DNA of 64,000 bases, from contig JABCZL010000001.1 in the NCBI GenBank assembly GCA_013289685.1, forward strand, positions 561,838 through 625,837, written 5' to 3'. The notes below the pieces were generated by a model, which was given only the letters and a program-made list of their open reading frames with translations, was not told where the DNA came from and did no database searches. Positions 27,612 to 36,872 of this stretch are shown piece after piece. Both the position numbers and the translations under genes were made by a program. This DNA comes from Acidobacteriota bacterium (lineage in GTDB: Bacteria > Acidobacteriota > Terriglobia > Terriglobales > Acidobacteriaceae). The number at the start of each line of letters is the position of its first letter. The stretch's first letter is position 1.

Positions 27612-27640
27612 ATAGAAATTGGCTAGGAAGGAAGTGTCAA
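27612..27640 (-). promoter_or_regulatory. Candidate sigma-70 promoter of the Oar-type receptor
   Basis: On the minus strand, a perfect TTGACA at -35 (27635-27640), a 17-bp spacer and a weak -10 TTCTAT (27612-27617). It lies in the 154-bp gap between the response-regulator stop and the receptor ATG, giving an untranslated leader of about 75 nt. A second A/T-rich stretch follows the -10. Confidence 0.45.
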
Positions 27641-27685
27641 TACTACTTTCGTATAGCTGGAGGTTCGGGCGCGTGATCTGACTGA

Positions 27686-28318
27686 TCATTCGAGCGAAAT
27701 GATTCCGCGTTGCAGTGCGACGGTTGCGGCTTGGGTTCGATCTTTCACGCTCAGCTTTTCGAGCACGTGACTCACGTGCAATTTCACCGTGACTTCCGCG
27801 ATATTGAGCGTGCTGGCGATTTCTTTGTTTCCCAGTCCTTTGGCCACCATTCGCAGCACTTCCACTTCGCGGGCGCTCAGGGAGCGGTGGGAACGGCGCT
27901 CGGCCAGGTGCGAAGCCACGATGGGATCGACGTAATGCCGTCCTTGGTGAACTTCACGCACGGCACGCAGGAGTTCTTCGCGGATGATGCTCTTGACGAT
28001 GTATCCCCTGGCGCCGGCCTGCATGGCGCGATAGATCTCTTCCTCCCCGGAGTGGGTAGAAAGCATGAGGACGGAGGCGTCCGGGAATTCATGCAGGATT
28101 GCGGCTGTGCACTCGGTACCGCTCATTCCCGGTAGCCGGAGGTCCATCATCACTAGATTGGGACGGTGTTTACGATAAGCCTCGAGCGCGGCGTTGCCAT
28201 TGTCCGCTTCTGCCACCACTTCCATGTCCGGTTCCACGTTCAGAGACGCAGAGAGACCCATGCGGACCATGAAGTGATCGTCAACGACCAGAATACGTAT
28301 TGGCTTTGAGTTCTTCAT
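27686..28318 (-). CDS. NarL/FixJ-type response regulator
   Basis: A 210-residue two-component regulator. Receiver domain: acidic pair in LVVDDHF, phospho-acceptor Asp in VMMDLRLPGMSG, Ser/Thr in LMLSTHSGEEE, Lys in GYIVKSI. LuxR-type HTH follows: LSAREVEVLRMVAKGLGNKEIASTL with recognition helix VTVKLHVSHVLEKL. The start at 28318 overlaps the sensor-kinase gene by 38 bp on the same strand; the frame opens further up at 28357. Its target is unknown; the receptor gene downstream is a candidate. Confidence 0.95.
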   Translation of the reverse strand: MKNSKPIRILVVDDHFMVRMGLSASLNVEPDMEVVAEADNGNAALEAYRKHRPNLVMMDLRLPGMSGTECTAAILHEFPDASVLMLSTHSGEEEIYRAMQAGARGYIVKSIIREELLRAVREVHQGRHYVDPIVASHLAERRSHRSLSAREVEVLRMVAKGLGNKEIASTLNIAEVTVKLHVSHVLEKLSVKDRTQAATVALQRGIISLE

Positions 28319-30389
28319 CGATCGCTTCTGGGAGATGCAGAGGAATCTCCACAGCAATTCGAGTTCCGCGTCCAGGCACGCTCTCGACGCTTAAATGGCT
28401 TCCCATGGATTGCGCGCGCTCACGCATGTCAAGGAGGCCGAAATGTCCGGCGGGGGAAGACTGCGCCGCAGCGAAGCCCTGGCCGTCATCACTTATGGTC
28501 AGGCACACCGCGGCGGTCTCGTACCGCAACTCGATGGAGACCCGGCGAGCTCGCCCATGTTTCACGGCGTTGGCGACGGCTTCCTGACCGATACGGAGCA
28601 GGTTCATCTCTACTGGGCCCGGGAGCCGCACTGGGCTGCCCTGGATCTTGAAGTCGACCCTGGTTTGTTCGCGCGGCACCAGCGGTTCGACAATCTGCTT
28701 CAAGGCAGAAACAAGATCTCCTTCTTCGAGCAACTGGCAGCGCAGATCCCAGACCGAGCGGCGGGCTTCGATCATGCTATGACGGCTCATGTCGCGCGCT
28801 GTTTCCAGCGCGTGCCGGGCTACGGCCGGCACCTCCTGAAAACAGTCGACCGCCAGATCCAGTTGCATGGTGATCCCGGCCAGTTCCTGTTCGAGTGTGT
28901 CGTGAAGTTCGCGGGCGATCCGGTTGCGCTCTTCGAGCACCGCGCTGGTTCTCAACTTCTGTCGAATCACGGCCATCTGTTCTTGCAGCCGACGGCCGAG
29001 CACTACGACCCACACCATCACCGCCACCAGAATGAAGGCGGTGATGCCCAGCAGCCAAAGGGTGTGACGCAAATTCCACCACGATGGAGTTGCGCGTACG
29101 ACGACATCCTGGGCGGAGCGCAACACGATGCGAAACGATTGTGGCGTCCGCCACAAACCGCCGCTGCGGACCAAACAAATGCCGGTGACCTGCACATCGC
29201 TATTCTGTGGGATCGACAGCAAGCGCTCCGCAGCCGCGCCCGCGGAAAGAGTTGCATCGAAAAATAAATCGCCGTGCTGCAGCATGAGCCGGAGGCCCTC
29301 GGGCTGCGCCTGGCGGTTCAGCAGTTTCGCGTCGGTGGTCACCACCGCGCCGTCGAATTGCTCCCAAGGTACATTGAGGTCCAGCTTCGTCGGTTCCGGC
29401 GCGTTCTCGTGAAGTAAACGACGAAACACGGCGTCCTCGAGAATCGGCGCCGAGTCCCCCATCGCAGGGAAGCCGAGCACGTCCACGAGATCCCCGACCT
29501 CGAGCGGAGTGCCCTGCTCGGTAAGCACGCGGAGTCCCTTGCCCTGACTCTGAAGAAAGAGCGCGCTGCCTTGCTGGTACGATACGATGCCACGCACTCG
29601 CACTCGGTGTCCGCCTTCCGCCGGCGAAAACCGCAGCAACTCCGACAACGGAACTTCGGGGGCCGGGGCTTCCACTTTGATGAAGCTCAACCGCGGGACG
29701 TAGAACAGGATGCCCGTCAGTTGCCGGTTGGCGTTGTAAAGACTTCCGCATACGCCTTCGATCAAGACTTCGCTGTCGACCCAGGAAGACGCGTCTTTTT
29801 CGGGTGTAATCGGCACCCGGACATTGAACTCACCGCCTTCAGATGCTACGCGCATGGCCAGGACCGGTTCCTGCCACGACCCTCGGTCGATGGCCGCAGA
29901 CCGCACGATCCCTCGCACTTGCGCCCATTGACTGTCCTGTTCCCCGTTTGCGAGTTCAGAGAAAGAAAAGAGTTGTGCCTTGGGCAGCGATCCTTGGCTC
30001 AACACACGCAACTTTGTCTCACGAATTACGGGAGCGAACTTACCGGGTCCGGTGACGCCTTCGATCTCTACGAACTGGCTCAGCAGGTGAGAATACTTTG
30101 GCGCGACGCTGCCCTCCACATAGATGCCGGCCGTCGCATCCTGAACGAAGAAGTCGGGCGCCGGAGCATCCATCGTGATCACGCCTCGAATGAGCACGGG
30201 ATAACCAAGGGCGGCCTGTTGAGGACTCAGACGGCGTATCTGATCGACATGGGTAAGAGTTGGGAGAGGCTTGGCAGGCGACGCAAGCTGCGCCCGCGCG
30301 CCGACCGAGAGCGCCAGGGCCATCACGACCGACACTGTCATCAGGCTCAACAGCTGTGCGACTGGCGGAATAAATTTACGTGCTCGCAT
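28281..30389 (-). CDS. Sensor histidine kinase (NarX-like) with repeated OB-like sensor domain
   Basis: A 702-residue membrane kinase. Signal peptide (LLSLMTVSVVMALALSVGARAQ); an extracytoplasmic region of about 400 aa in which a motif of the form V-R/I-G-V/I recurs (PVLIRGVITM, WAQVRGIVRSA, VLIEGVCG, RVRVRGIVSYQQ), suggesting four OB-like modules; a transmembrane helix (WLLGITAFILVAVMVWVVVLG); then a HisKA_3 phosphoacceptor RELHDTLEQELAGI and an ATPase domain with GQEAVANAVKH and ISDDGQGF. The start at 30389 has AAGGG 5 bp upstream. It pairs with the following LuxR-type regulator. The ligand is not known; a sugar or glycan is plausible given the divergent GH30 gene. Confidence 0.9.
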   Translation of the reverse strand: MRARKFIPPVAQLLSLMTVSVVMALALSVGARAQLASPAKPLPTLTHVDQIRRLSPQQAALGYPVLIRGVITMDAPAPDFFVQDATAGIYVEGSVAPKYSHLLSQFVEIEGVTGPGKFAPVIRETKLRVLSQGSLPKAQLFSFSELANGEQDSQWAQVRGIVRSAAIDRGSWQEPVLAMRVASEGGEFNVRVPITPEKDASSWVDSEVLIEGVCGSLYNANRQLTGILFYVPRLSFIKVEAPAPEVPLSELLRFSPAEGGHRVRVRGIVSYQQGSALFLQSQGKGLRVLTEQGTPLEVGDLVDVLGFPAMGDSAPILEDAVFRRLLHENAPEPTKLDLNVPWEQFDGAVVTTDAKLLNRQAQPEGLRLMLQHGDLFFDATLSAGAAAERLLSIPQNSDVQVTGICLVRSGGLWRTPQSFRIVLRSAQDVVVRATPSWWNLRHTLWLLGITAFILVAVMVWVVVLGRRLQEQMAVIRQKLRTSAVLEERNRIARELHDTLEQELAGITMQLDLAVDCFQEVPAVARHALETARDMSRHSMIEARRSVWDLRCQLLEEGDLVSALKQIVEPLVPREQTRVDFKIQGSPVRLPGPVEMNLLRIGQEAVANAVKHGRARRVSIELRYETAAVCLTISDDGQGFAAAQSSPAGHFGLLDMRERAQSMGSHLSVESVPGRGTRIAVEIPLHLPEAIDEELKANTYSGR

Positions 30390-30570
30390 GGTTCCCTTCT
30401 GCCTGGATACCGAGTAGTTCAAAATAAAGCTGCCTTCAGCAAGCGTCCACTGATCCCACGCTCGCCCTAGGGTAGCCCAAACCAGCGGCTGGGGGAAGGT
30501 CCAGGCCGGTCGGTGATTTGACACGCATGAGATTCTGGTCCCAAACATCTTTGATTGGGAATGATCGGCA

Positions 30571-32118
30571 ATGAGGCGAGCGATGTCGGAACACGGACCC
30601 ATAAGTTTTCCTGAAGTTCGAACGTATATTCGAATAGACATTAGAGACGGCCCGAGCGACATTTCCAGACTTGTCCTCTTTTTGTTGGTATGCACTGCCT
30701 GCCTTTTGATGACTAGCTGTCCGGGCTCGAACAATACACAAACCACGTCCGGCGGGCCCACGGTGCAGATCGTTGAAACTACTGGCGACCGGACGATGCT
30801 GCTGCAGCCGCAGCCGAGCGTCTCATTTGCAAGTGGCGGAAGTTCCAGCGGTCTCGTCGTGACCGTGGATGCGACAACCCAGTATCAGCAGATGGATGGG
30901 TTTGGCGGTTCCCTGACAGACTCTTCCGCCTGGCTGATATGGAACAAGCTCAGCCCTTCGCAACAGACCACATTGATGCAACAACTCTTCAGCCCGAGCG
31001 GCGGCATCGGTATCAGCTTTCTGCGCCAGCCCATGGGCGCAACCGACTTCTCGGCGAGTGGCAACTACAGCTACGACGACATGCCGGCGGGACAGACAGA
31101 TCCCAATCTTACGAACTTCTCGATAGCTCACGATACGGCTTACATTATCCCGTTGGTCAAGCAGGCTCTCGCCATCAATCCGAACGTTAGGGTAGTCGCA
31201 CTGCCGTGGAGTCCGCCGGCCTGGATGAAAACGACGGGCACGATGAATGGCGGGAACATGAACACATCCTACTTTCCTTCCCTGGCGCAGTATTTCGTCG
31301 ATTTCGTGCAGGCTTACCAGCAGCAAGGCATACCGATCTATGCGCTCTCCGTGCAGAACGAGCCACTCTATTCGACTACGGGATACCCGTCTGAATATCT
31401 CGCCGCGAGCGACGAATCAACGTTCATCGCGAGTAATCTCGGACCTGCACTGAGCACGGCCGGACTCGGGAATGTGAAGATCTTCGCTTACGAGCATAAT
31501 TGGGACAACACGACGTACCCGGAGTCGGTGCTGGGCAGTTCCGCGGCGCAGTACACTGCCGGGAGTTCGTTTCACTGTTATGCGGGCGATCCCAGCGCGC
31601 AATCGACCGTCGAAACAGCCTTTCCCGCCAAGGCCATCTGGTTCACGGAGTGCTCCGGCATTACTTCGACCACCTTTGCTGGCGACTTGGTGTGGAACTC
31701 CGAACACCTGCTGATCGGGGCAACGCGCAACTGGGCGCGCAGCGTCTCTCTGTGGAATCTGGCGCTCGATCAGAACTCTGGCCCGAAGAACGGTACATGC
31801 TCAAATTGCCGAGGGGTGGTGACGATCGACGACAGCGTTTCGCCAGCCAACGTCACTTTCAACGTGGAGTACTACATCCTGGGACATCTGGGCAAGTTCG
31901 TCGTTCCCGGAGCGTATCGAATCAATTCGAACACGTTCGGTGCGGGCAGCATTGAAGATGTCGCTTTTCAGAATCCCGACGGATCGATCGTCCTGCTGGT
32001 GCTGAACTCCGCAACCAGCGCCGGAACATTCGCCGTGAGTTCCAACGGCCAGACATTCAACTACACCCTGCCAGCGGGGGCTCTTGCAACTTTCGACTGG
32101 AAGCCGTTAGCGCGTTAG
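30571..32118 (+). CDS. GH30-family glycoside hydrolase lipoprotein
   Basis: A 515-residue GH30 (glucosylceramidase/beta-1,6-glucanase/xylanase clan) enzyme. A late hydrophobic helix and lipobox LMTSC (Cys50) predict a surface or periplasmic lipoprotein. The TIM barrel shows QMDGFGGSLTDSSAWLIW, GGIGISFLRQPMG, and the catalytic pair Glu264 in VQNEPLY (acid/base) and Glu360 in IWFTECSG (nucleophile). The C-terminal beta domain has FVVPGAYRI and VLLVLN. It ends in the GH3 remnant region: its last codons overlap that remnant's end. The sensor kinase is divergent with a 181-bp gap. Substrate preference not determinable here; a beta-1,6-glucan, xylan or glucosylceramide-like bond is possible. Confidence 0.9.
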   Translation: MRRAMSEHGPISFPEVRTYIRIDIRDGPSDISRLVLFLLVCTACLLMTSCPGSNNTQTTSGGPTVQIVETTGDRTMLLQPQPSVSFASGGSSSGLVVTVDATTQYQQMDGFGGSLTDSSAWLIWNKLSPSQQTTLMQQLFSPSGGIGISFLRQPMGATDFSASGNYSYDDMPAGQTDPNLTNFSIAHDTAYIIPLVKQALAINPNVRVVALPWSPPAWMKTTGTMNGGNMNTSYFPSLAQYFVDFVQAYQQQGIPIYALSVQNEPLYSTTGYPSEYLAASDESTFIASNLGPALSTAGLGNVKIFAYEHNWDNTTYPESVLGSSAAQYTAGSSFHCYAGDPSAQSTVETAFPAKAIWFTECSGITSTTFAGDLVWNSEHLLIGATRNWARSVSLWNLALDQNSGPKNGTCSNCRGVVTIDDSVSPANVTFNVEYYILGHLGKFVVPGAYRINSNTFGAGSIEDVAFQNPDGSIVLLVLNSATSAGTFAVSSNGQTFNYTLPAGALATFDWKPLAR

Positions 32119-32290
32119 GGTGAACTTGCTGCGAAGTTGGATGGTGTCCGAAGAACCGCCGACCAGAATCGTGAAATCACCCGGCTCCGCGCTCCAGTCT
32201 TTCTTCAGGACGTCATAAAAGAGAACGCCCGACGGTTTAGCGTGAGGGTTACGCGCCGGGCCTCGCCCGGCCGCTCGTCGTGACTGTCTT
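32107..32290 (-). pseudogene. Decayed C-terminus of a GH3 beta-glucosidase
   Basis: Reading the minus strand between the GH30 and GH78 genes, one frame ends FYDVLKKDWSAEPGDFTIL, then VGGSSDTIQLRSKFTLTR and stop (32107). That is the typical FN3-like C-terminal domain of GH3 glycosidases (the YDV, W...EPG-F and VG-SS signatures). The expected preceding strand, RPGEARRVTLTLNRRAFS, is present but in a different frame, showing a frameshift at about 32220-32235. No catalytic domain remains upstream. The stop overlaps the 3' end of the GH30 gene, so the two were once convergent. Confidence 0.75.
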
Positions 32291-32378
32291 CACAATTCCC
32301 TCTCTGGATTAGAACGCTGCGATTCCGCTGACCGCGACATCGGGAATAGTCGTGATCGTTTCCTACTCCGCGGCCGGA

Positions 32379-35300
32379 CTACTTTACTTCAAAGTTGTAG
32401 GACCCCGACCCAACCAGGATTACATACGACCCGTACTCTGCCTGCGCATTCACGGGATTTCCATCTTCTAGAAGGTGCGCTCCCGCGATGGCTGGCAAGA
32501 AAACTCGCGCCGCGGTGTTCGCCGGAATGGTAACGTTCAGAGAAAATGGACCGGCAGGAGTTCCCTTCCAATCGCTGACGATTTTCCCGTAGATCGACTC
32601 ATACTCTGATCGCGCAGAGGTCATCCGGGCGTCAAGATGCGGATGAATAATGATCTCCTTGAATCCTGGTGAATCGGGCGTGGTATCGATGCCGGCGGCG
32701 TAGCGGTAGACCCAGGCAATGACCGAGCCAAAGGCGTAGTGGTTGTACGAGTTCATGGACGGATCGCCCGTGTCCCCATTCCAGCGCTCCCACCAGGTGG
32801 TTGCGCCTTTCGACAGCATGTAGCCCCAGGACGGATAGGTGTCGTTCAGCAACAAGCGATAAGCGACATCGCTGCGGCCGTGATCGGCGAGCGTGAAGAG
32901 CAAAAAGGGAGTCCCGAGGAAACCTGTTGAAAGATGCCAGTTGCGGGCTTCGATGTCTTTGACGAGCTTGTCGACGAGGAGTGCCTCTAAAGCTGCGGGC
33001 GCCATCTTGGTGTACAGCGCAACCACATACGAAGTTTGCGTACCCGTGCCGACCGTTCCGTCTTCTTTGATGTATTCCTTCTGGAATGCTGCACGAATGT
33101 TCTGCACGACCTCGTCATAACGCTTCGCGTCGGAATCCTTGCCGACAGCGTGCGCCATCTGCGACATCATGTTGGCGATCAGGGCCCAGTATGCAGTTGC
33201 GAGCAGATCCTTGTTCGTACGTTCGTCAGGAGCCAGCCAGTCCGCAAAATTGGGACCGACTCCGTTCTTGCGCAGGAACTCGGGATTCCGGCTTTGGATG
33301 AATTCCATCCAGCGCTGCATCGCATCCCAGTTTTTCTCAATGACGGCCTTGTCTCCGTACTGCAGCCACGTCGTCCACGGAATAATCACTCCGGCGTCGC
33401 CCCAGCCCGGTGCTCCTACCATGTCGCTATCCGGCGAGGCGTCCTCAGGTTCATCGACACTGGAGGGAAGAGTGTTCGGGGATACGTTTCGAAATGCGCC
33501 TCGCCTGCTTTGCGCGTCGACAATGTCCTGGATGAATTTCTGCGAGAACGCCGCGATATCGAAGTTGTAGCTTCCGGTACGCCAGAAAACTCCCGCGTCT
33601 CCCATCCAACCCAGGCGCTCATCGCGTTGCGGACAGTCGGTTGGGATGCTCAGGAAATTTCCTCGCTGGCCCCAGGTGCCGATCGACCACATGCGATTCA
33701 CGAGGTCGCTGGATGTCGACAGCTTGGCCACCGGGTCGCCGCTCACGCTGCTGACGACATCACCCTTGATCGCGTCTAGAGCAGGCGTTCCAGGATAGCC
33801 CGTGACTTCGACGTAGCGGAAACCGTGGAAAGTGAAATGCGGAGAAAAGGTCTCCTCCTCTCCGCCACGCAAAATGTAAACGTCGGTGGCGTCCGCATTT
33901 CGCAGATTTGCGGTGTAGATCGTCCCGTCGGGATTTAGTATCTCGGCAAAACGCAAGCGAATCCTGGTGCCCGCCGCACCTTTCACCTTCAGAGTCGCCC
34001 ATCCCACCATGTTCTGGCCCATGTCGAAGATGTAGGCTCCGTTTGCGGTGGGAGTCACGCTGTTGGCGTCCAACGTAGTGATGATTCGCGCGGGCGCGGT
34101 GATTTGGCTGGATACAATAATGGCTGGCGCATCCGCGACCACCGCCGACTTCCAGGTGGAGTCGTCGAAGCCGGGTTTCTCCCAACCTGCCTGTTCCAGG
34201 CGTGCGTCGTACTCCTCTCCGGCATAGATTGTGGCGCTGAGGATGGGCGATGCGACCGTCTTCCACGACTCGTCCGTCACCACCGTGTCGTGACTTCCGT
34301 CTGCGTAGTCGAGTTCGAGCTGCGCGACGAAACGATCCGGAGGAGGAAAGAAGTGCACTCCGTCCCAGGTCAGACCGCTGCCATACCAGCCGTCCCCCAG
34401 CAAAGCGCTGATTGCGTTGTTGCCGTTCGCTAACAGGCTCGTCACATCGTAGGCCTGATACAGGACACGCTTGCGATAGTCGGTGAAGTCGGGCGTCAAG
34501 ACATCGGCCCCGACCGGGCGGCCATTCAAAAACACACGGTAGCTACCGAGAGCAGTCACGTAGAGTCTTGCGCTTTGCACGTTCTTCGATAATGCGAGCG
34601 TGCGCCGCAAGAAGGCGGCCGGTTGCGGCAGCGGTCCTGGATCGCCGAGTTTTTTATCCGTCAAATCCGCGACAACCCGGGCGGGCCGCCAATGTGATTT
34701 CTTTTCAAGGCAAGCCTCCCACTTCGCCCCGGTAGGAAAGCGCATCGTCGAACCATCGGAGCGCGTAATTTTCAGCAACGCTGCCAGTGCAGCGGTCGTA
34801 GTTTTGGCCCCCGCGTTTGGCCCCCACTCCGGTGGCTCAGGAGCGGTGACGGTCACTTCAATGACGTTTTTGCCCACAGCTAGCTGGTCAGAAATATCCC
34901 TGCGGTCGAACGTGGTCCATCTACTCTTGGCATCGACTTCACGACCGTTCACTTTCGCGACGAAGTCTCCTCGGGTCGCAAGCATCAGAACCGCCGCCTT
35001 CGGTTTGTCAGTTTGACGAAGATCGACGGTGACTCGGAACTTAGCGGCTGTCTTCGGCACAACCACGAGCGCATCTTGACCCGGCAGCCAAATCCAGCGG
35101 ATGTCACGACGGTCGGCGTCGTCCTCCGGGTTCTGCCAACGAATCCACTTGGCCTTCCAGTCCGTCGCGTGCAGAAGTCCCATCTCCCACCAAGCCACTT
35201 CCGTCGACTCCGAGACTTGCCCCGCAGCATCCCATACGCGGACTTTCCAGTAATATCTCTTGCGCGATTCCAGTGCTGGGCCGCGATAAACGATTCCCAC

Positions 35301-35570
35301 CGACTCAGCGGAATCGACTTTGCCGCTGTCCCAGATGTCGGCTTTCCCGCTCCGCAGGCTCTCGTCATTGCTGGCCACCAAAACCTGGTAAGCCGCTTGC
35401 ATCCAGTTGCGCTCGCTGTTGTCGCTCTGCCACGAAAAGCGAGGGGACGCCGCGTCGATGCCTAAAGGATTCTCCAGATATTCGCAGCGCAGATGAACCG
35501 GTGTGGCGGCCGCGGCCGACGTCAGAACGACAACCGCCATGACCACCCTCAATACTCTGGTACGCTCCAC
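32379..35570 (-). CDS. GH78 alpha-L-rhamnosidase
   Basis: A 1,063-residue exported enzyme that releases terminal L-rhamnose from polysaccharides and glycosides. Signal peptide VVMAVVVLTSAAAA; then the N-terminal CEYLENPLGIDAASPRFSW motif of the bacterial rhamnosidase family, two jelly-roll domains (about 130-500, with GDGWYGSGL), and the (alpha/alpha)6 catalytic barrel: DCPQRDERLGWMGDAG at about 645-660 holds the general acid, and GATTWWERWNGD at about 920 holds the other catalytic Glu. Start is GTG at 35570 with AGGAGG 7 bp upstream. Divergent from the rhaI-rhaB-rhaEW-rhaT genes, to which it supplies substrate. Size fits the family. Confidence 0.95.
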   Translation of the reverse strand: MERTRVLRVVMAVVVLTSAAAATPVHLRCEYLENPLGIDAASPRFSWQSDNSERNWMQAAYQVLVASNDESLRSGKADIWDSGKVDSAESVGIVYRGPALESRKRYYWKVRVWDAAGQVSESTEVAWWEMGLLHATDWKAKWIRWQNPEDDADRRDIRWIWLPGQDALVVVPKTAAKFRVTVDLRQTDKPKAAVLMLATRGDFVAKVNGREVDAKSRWTTFDRRDISDQLAVGKNVIEVTVTAPEPPEWGPNAGAKTTTAALAALLKITRSDGSTMRFPTGAKWEACLEKKSHWRPARVVADLTDKKLGDPGPLPQPAAFLRRTLALSKNVQSARLYVTALGSYRVFLNGRPVGADVLTPDFTDYRKRVLYQAYDVTSLLANGNNAISALLGDGWYGSGLTWDGVHFFPPPDRFVAQLELDYADGSHDTVVTDESWKTVASPILSATIYAGEEYDARLEQAGWEKPGFDDSTWKSAVVADAPAIIVSSQITAPARIITTLDANSVTPTANGAYIFDMGQNMVGWATLKVKGAAGTRIRLRFAEILNPDGTIYTANLRNADATDVYILRGGEEETFSPHFTFHGFRYVEVTGYPGTPALDAIKGDVVSSVSGDPVAKLSTSSDLVNRMWSIGTWGQRGNFLSIPTDCPQRDERLGWMGDAGVFWRTGSYNFDIAAFSQKFIQDIVDAQSRRGAFRNVSPNTLPSSVDEPEDASPDSDMVGAPGWGDAGVIIPWTTWLQYGDKAVIEKNWDAMQRWMEFIQSRNPEFLRKNGVGPNFADWLAPDERTNKDLLATAYWALIANMMSQMAHAVGKDSDAKRYDEVVQNIRAAFQKEYIKEDGTVGTGTQTSYVVALYTKMAPAALEALLVDKLVKDIEARNWHLSTGFLGTPFLLFTLADHGRSDVAYRLLLNDTYPSWGYMLSKGATTWWERWNGDTGDPSMNSYNHYAFGSVIAWVYRYAAGIDTTPDSPGFKEIIIHPHLDARMTSARSEYESIYGKIVSDWKGTPAGPFSLNVTIPANTAARVFLPAIAGAHLLEDGNPVNAQAEYGSYVILVGSGSYNFEVK

Positions 35571-35628
35571 CTGATCCTCCTCGGCCGCTGATGACGCGGT
35601 CGGCTCTTCAGAGTGTTATGCTGTGCGT

Positions 35629-35639
35629 TTGTGCCACAA
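35629..35639. promoter_or_regulatory. Palindrome in the rha divergent region, possible operator
   Basis: TTGTGCCACAA, an inverted repeat with arms TTGTG/CACAA, lies in the 111-bp gap between the GH78 start and rhaI, where regulation of both directions would be expected. No regulator gene is in the window. The short arms and single occurrence make this weak. Confidence 0.25.
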
Positions 35640-35681
35640 GGATTGTAACCTCCATCGTCAAAGATCAGAGAGAGGTCCCCC

Positions 35682-36872
35682 ATGGACGAAGGCCAGAGAA
35701 AACGAGTATTCGATGCGATTGAGTCCTTCCGCATCGAACTGCCGTCCTGGGGCTTCGCTAACACCGGCACGCGGTTCGGGAAGTTTATCCAGCCCGCTGC
35801 GGCCACCACTACCGAGGAAAAATTCAGCGATGCCGGCCAGGTACATCTGCTCACCGGAGTCTGCCCTACGGTAGCGTTGCATGTTCTGTGGGACTGCCCG
35901 GATGGAGTACGTAGCACAGACGACATCAAGAAATTTGCCGATCAGTACCGTGTTCTTCCCGGAGCAATCAATCCCAATCTTTTCCAGGACCAGGAATACA
36001 AGTATGGCTCGTTCGGCAATCCAGATCCCGCAATTCGCCAGCGTGCGCTGCAGCACACCCAGGAGAGTATTGAGATTGCCCGAAGCCTGCACAGCCGGGA
36101 CATTTCCATGTGGTTTGCGGACGGCTCCAATTACCCGGGGACCGCGAACATCCGGCAACGGAAGCAATGGTTCACCGAGATGTTAAAGGAGTCCCACAGC
36201 GCGTTGTCTCCCGGCCAGAGACTTCTGATCGAATACAAGCCATTTGAGCCCGCGTTCTATCACACCGATATCGCCGATTGGGGCATGTCTCTGCTTTTGT
36301 CGCGCGCCGCTGGACCGCAAGCGAAAGTCCTGGTCGATACTGGCCATCATTATGCGGCGCAGAACATCGAGCAGATTGTTGCCTGGCTGCTGTCAGAAGA
36401 CATGCTGGGAGGCTTCCACTTCAACGACCGCCGTTACGCCGACGACGATCTGACGCTGGGGTCTATCGATCCCTATCAGGTTTTCCGCATCTTCCACGAG
36501 ATTCGATATTTCGAGTGGGAAACCGGCAAGAAGGCCGACATCGCGTACATGGTAGATCAGAGTCACAATCTCAAGGGCAAGATTGAGGAAGCGATCCAGA
36601 CTGTAACCATGGCGCAGGAACTTTTCTCCAAGGCGGCCCTGGTCGATGGTCGAGAACTCGCGTCCGCGCAGAAGAACTGCGACCTGGTGCGGGCGGAGTC
36701 CTTGTTGCAGGACGCATTCGCCACCGACGTCCGCCCCGTGATTCAGGAGTGGCGAGAGTCCAAAGGTCTGCCCAAGAATCCAATGGAGGCATTCCGCCAG
36801 AGTGGCTACCTCGAGCGGATCACCAAAGAACGTGCGGCCCGGAATTCCCGGAATGTCTCTTCTTATGCCTAA
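35682..36872 (+). CDS. rhaI: L-rhamnose isomerase (RhaI type)
   Basis: Converts L-rhamnose to L-rhamnulose; cytosolic metal-dependent aldose-ketose isomerase, 396 aa. It belongs to the xylose-isomerase-like TIM-barrel RhaI group (as in Rhizobium and Pseudomonas stutzeri), not E. coli RhaA. Metal-binding segments visible are LIEYKPFEPAFYHTD, LVDTGHHYA, GFHFNDRRYADDD and MVDQSHN. The ATG has GAGAGG about 7 bp upstream. It opens an operon: rhaB starts within its last codons, overlapping by 20 bp. Confidence 0.93.
   Translation: MDEGQRKRVFDAIESFRIELPSWGFANTGTRFGKFIQPAAATTTEEKFSDAGQVHLLTGVCPTVALHVLWDCPDGVRSTDDIKKFADQYRVLPGAINPNLFQDQEYKYGSFGNPDPAIRQRALQHTQESIEIARSLHSRDISMWFADGSNYPGTANIRQRKQWFTEMLKESHSALSPGQRLLIEYKPFEPAFYHTDIADWGMSLLLSRAAGPQAKVLVDTGHHYAAQNIEQIVAWLLSEDMLGGFHFNDRRYADDDLTLGSIDPYQVFRIFHEIRYFEWETGKKADIAYMVDQSHNLKGKIEEAIQTVTMAQELFSKAALVDGRELASAQKNCDLVRAESLLQDAFATDVRPVIQEWRESKGLPKNPMEAFRQSGYLERITKERAARNSRNVSSYA

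Noticed and set aside
28395-29267. Plus-strand 290-codon frame opposite the sensor kinase
   Set aside because: His/Arg/Gln-rich mirror translation; the kinase HisKA and ATPase motifs on the minus strand are unmistakable.
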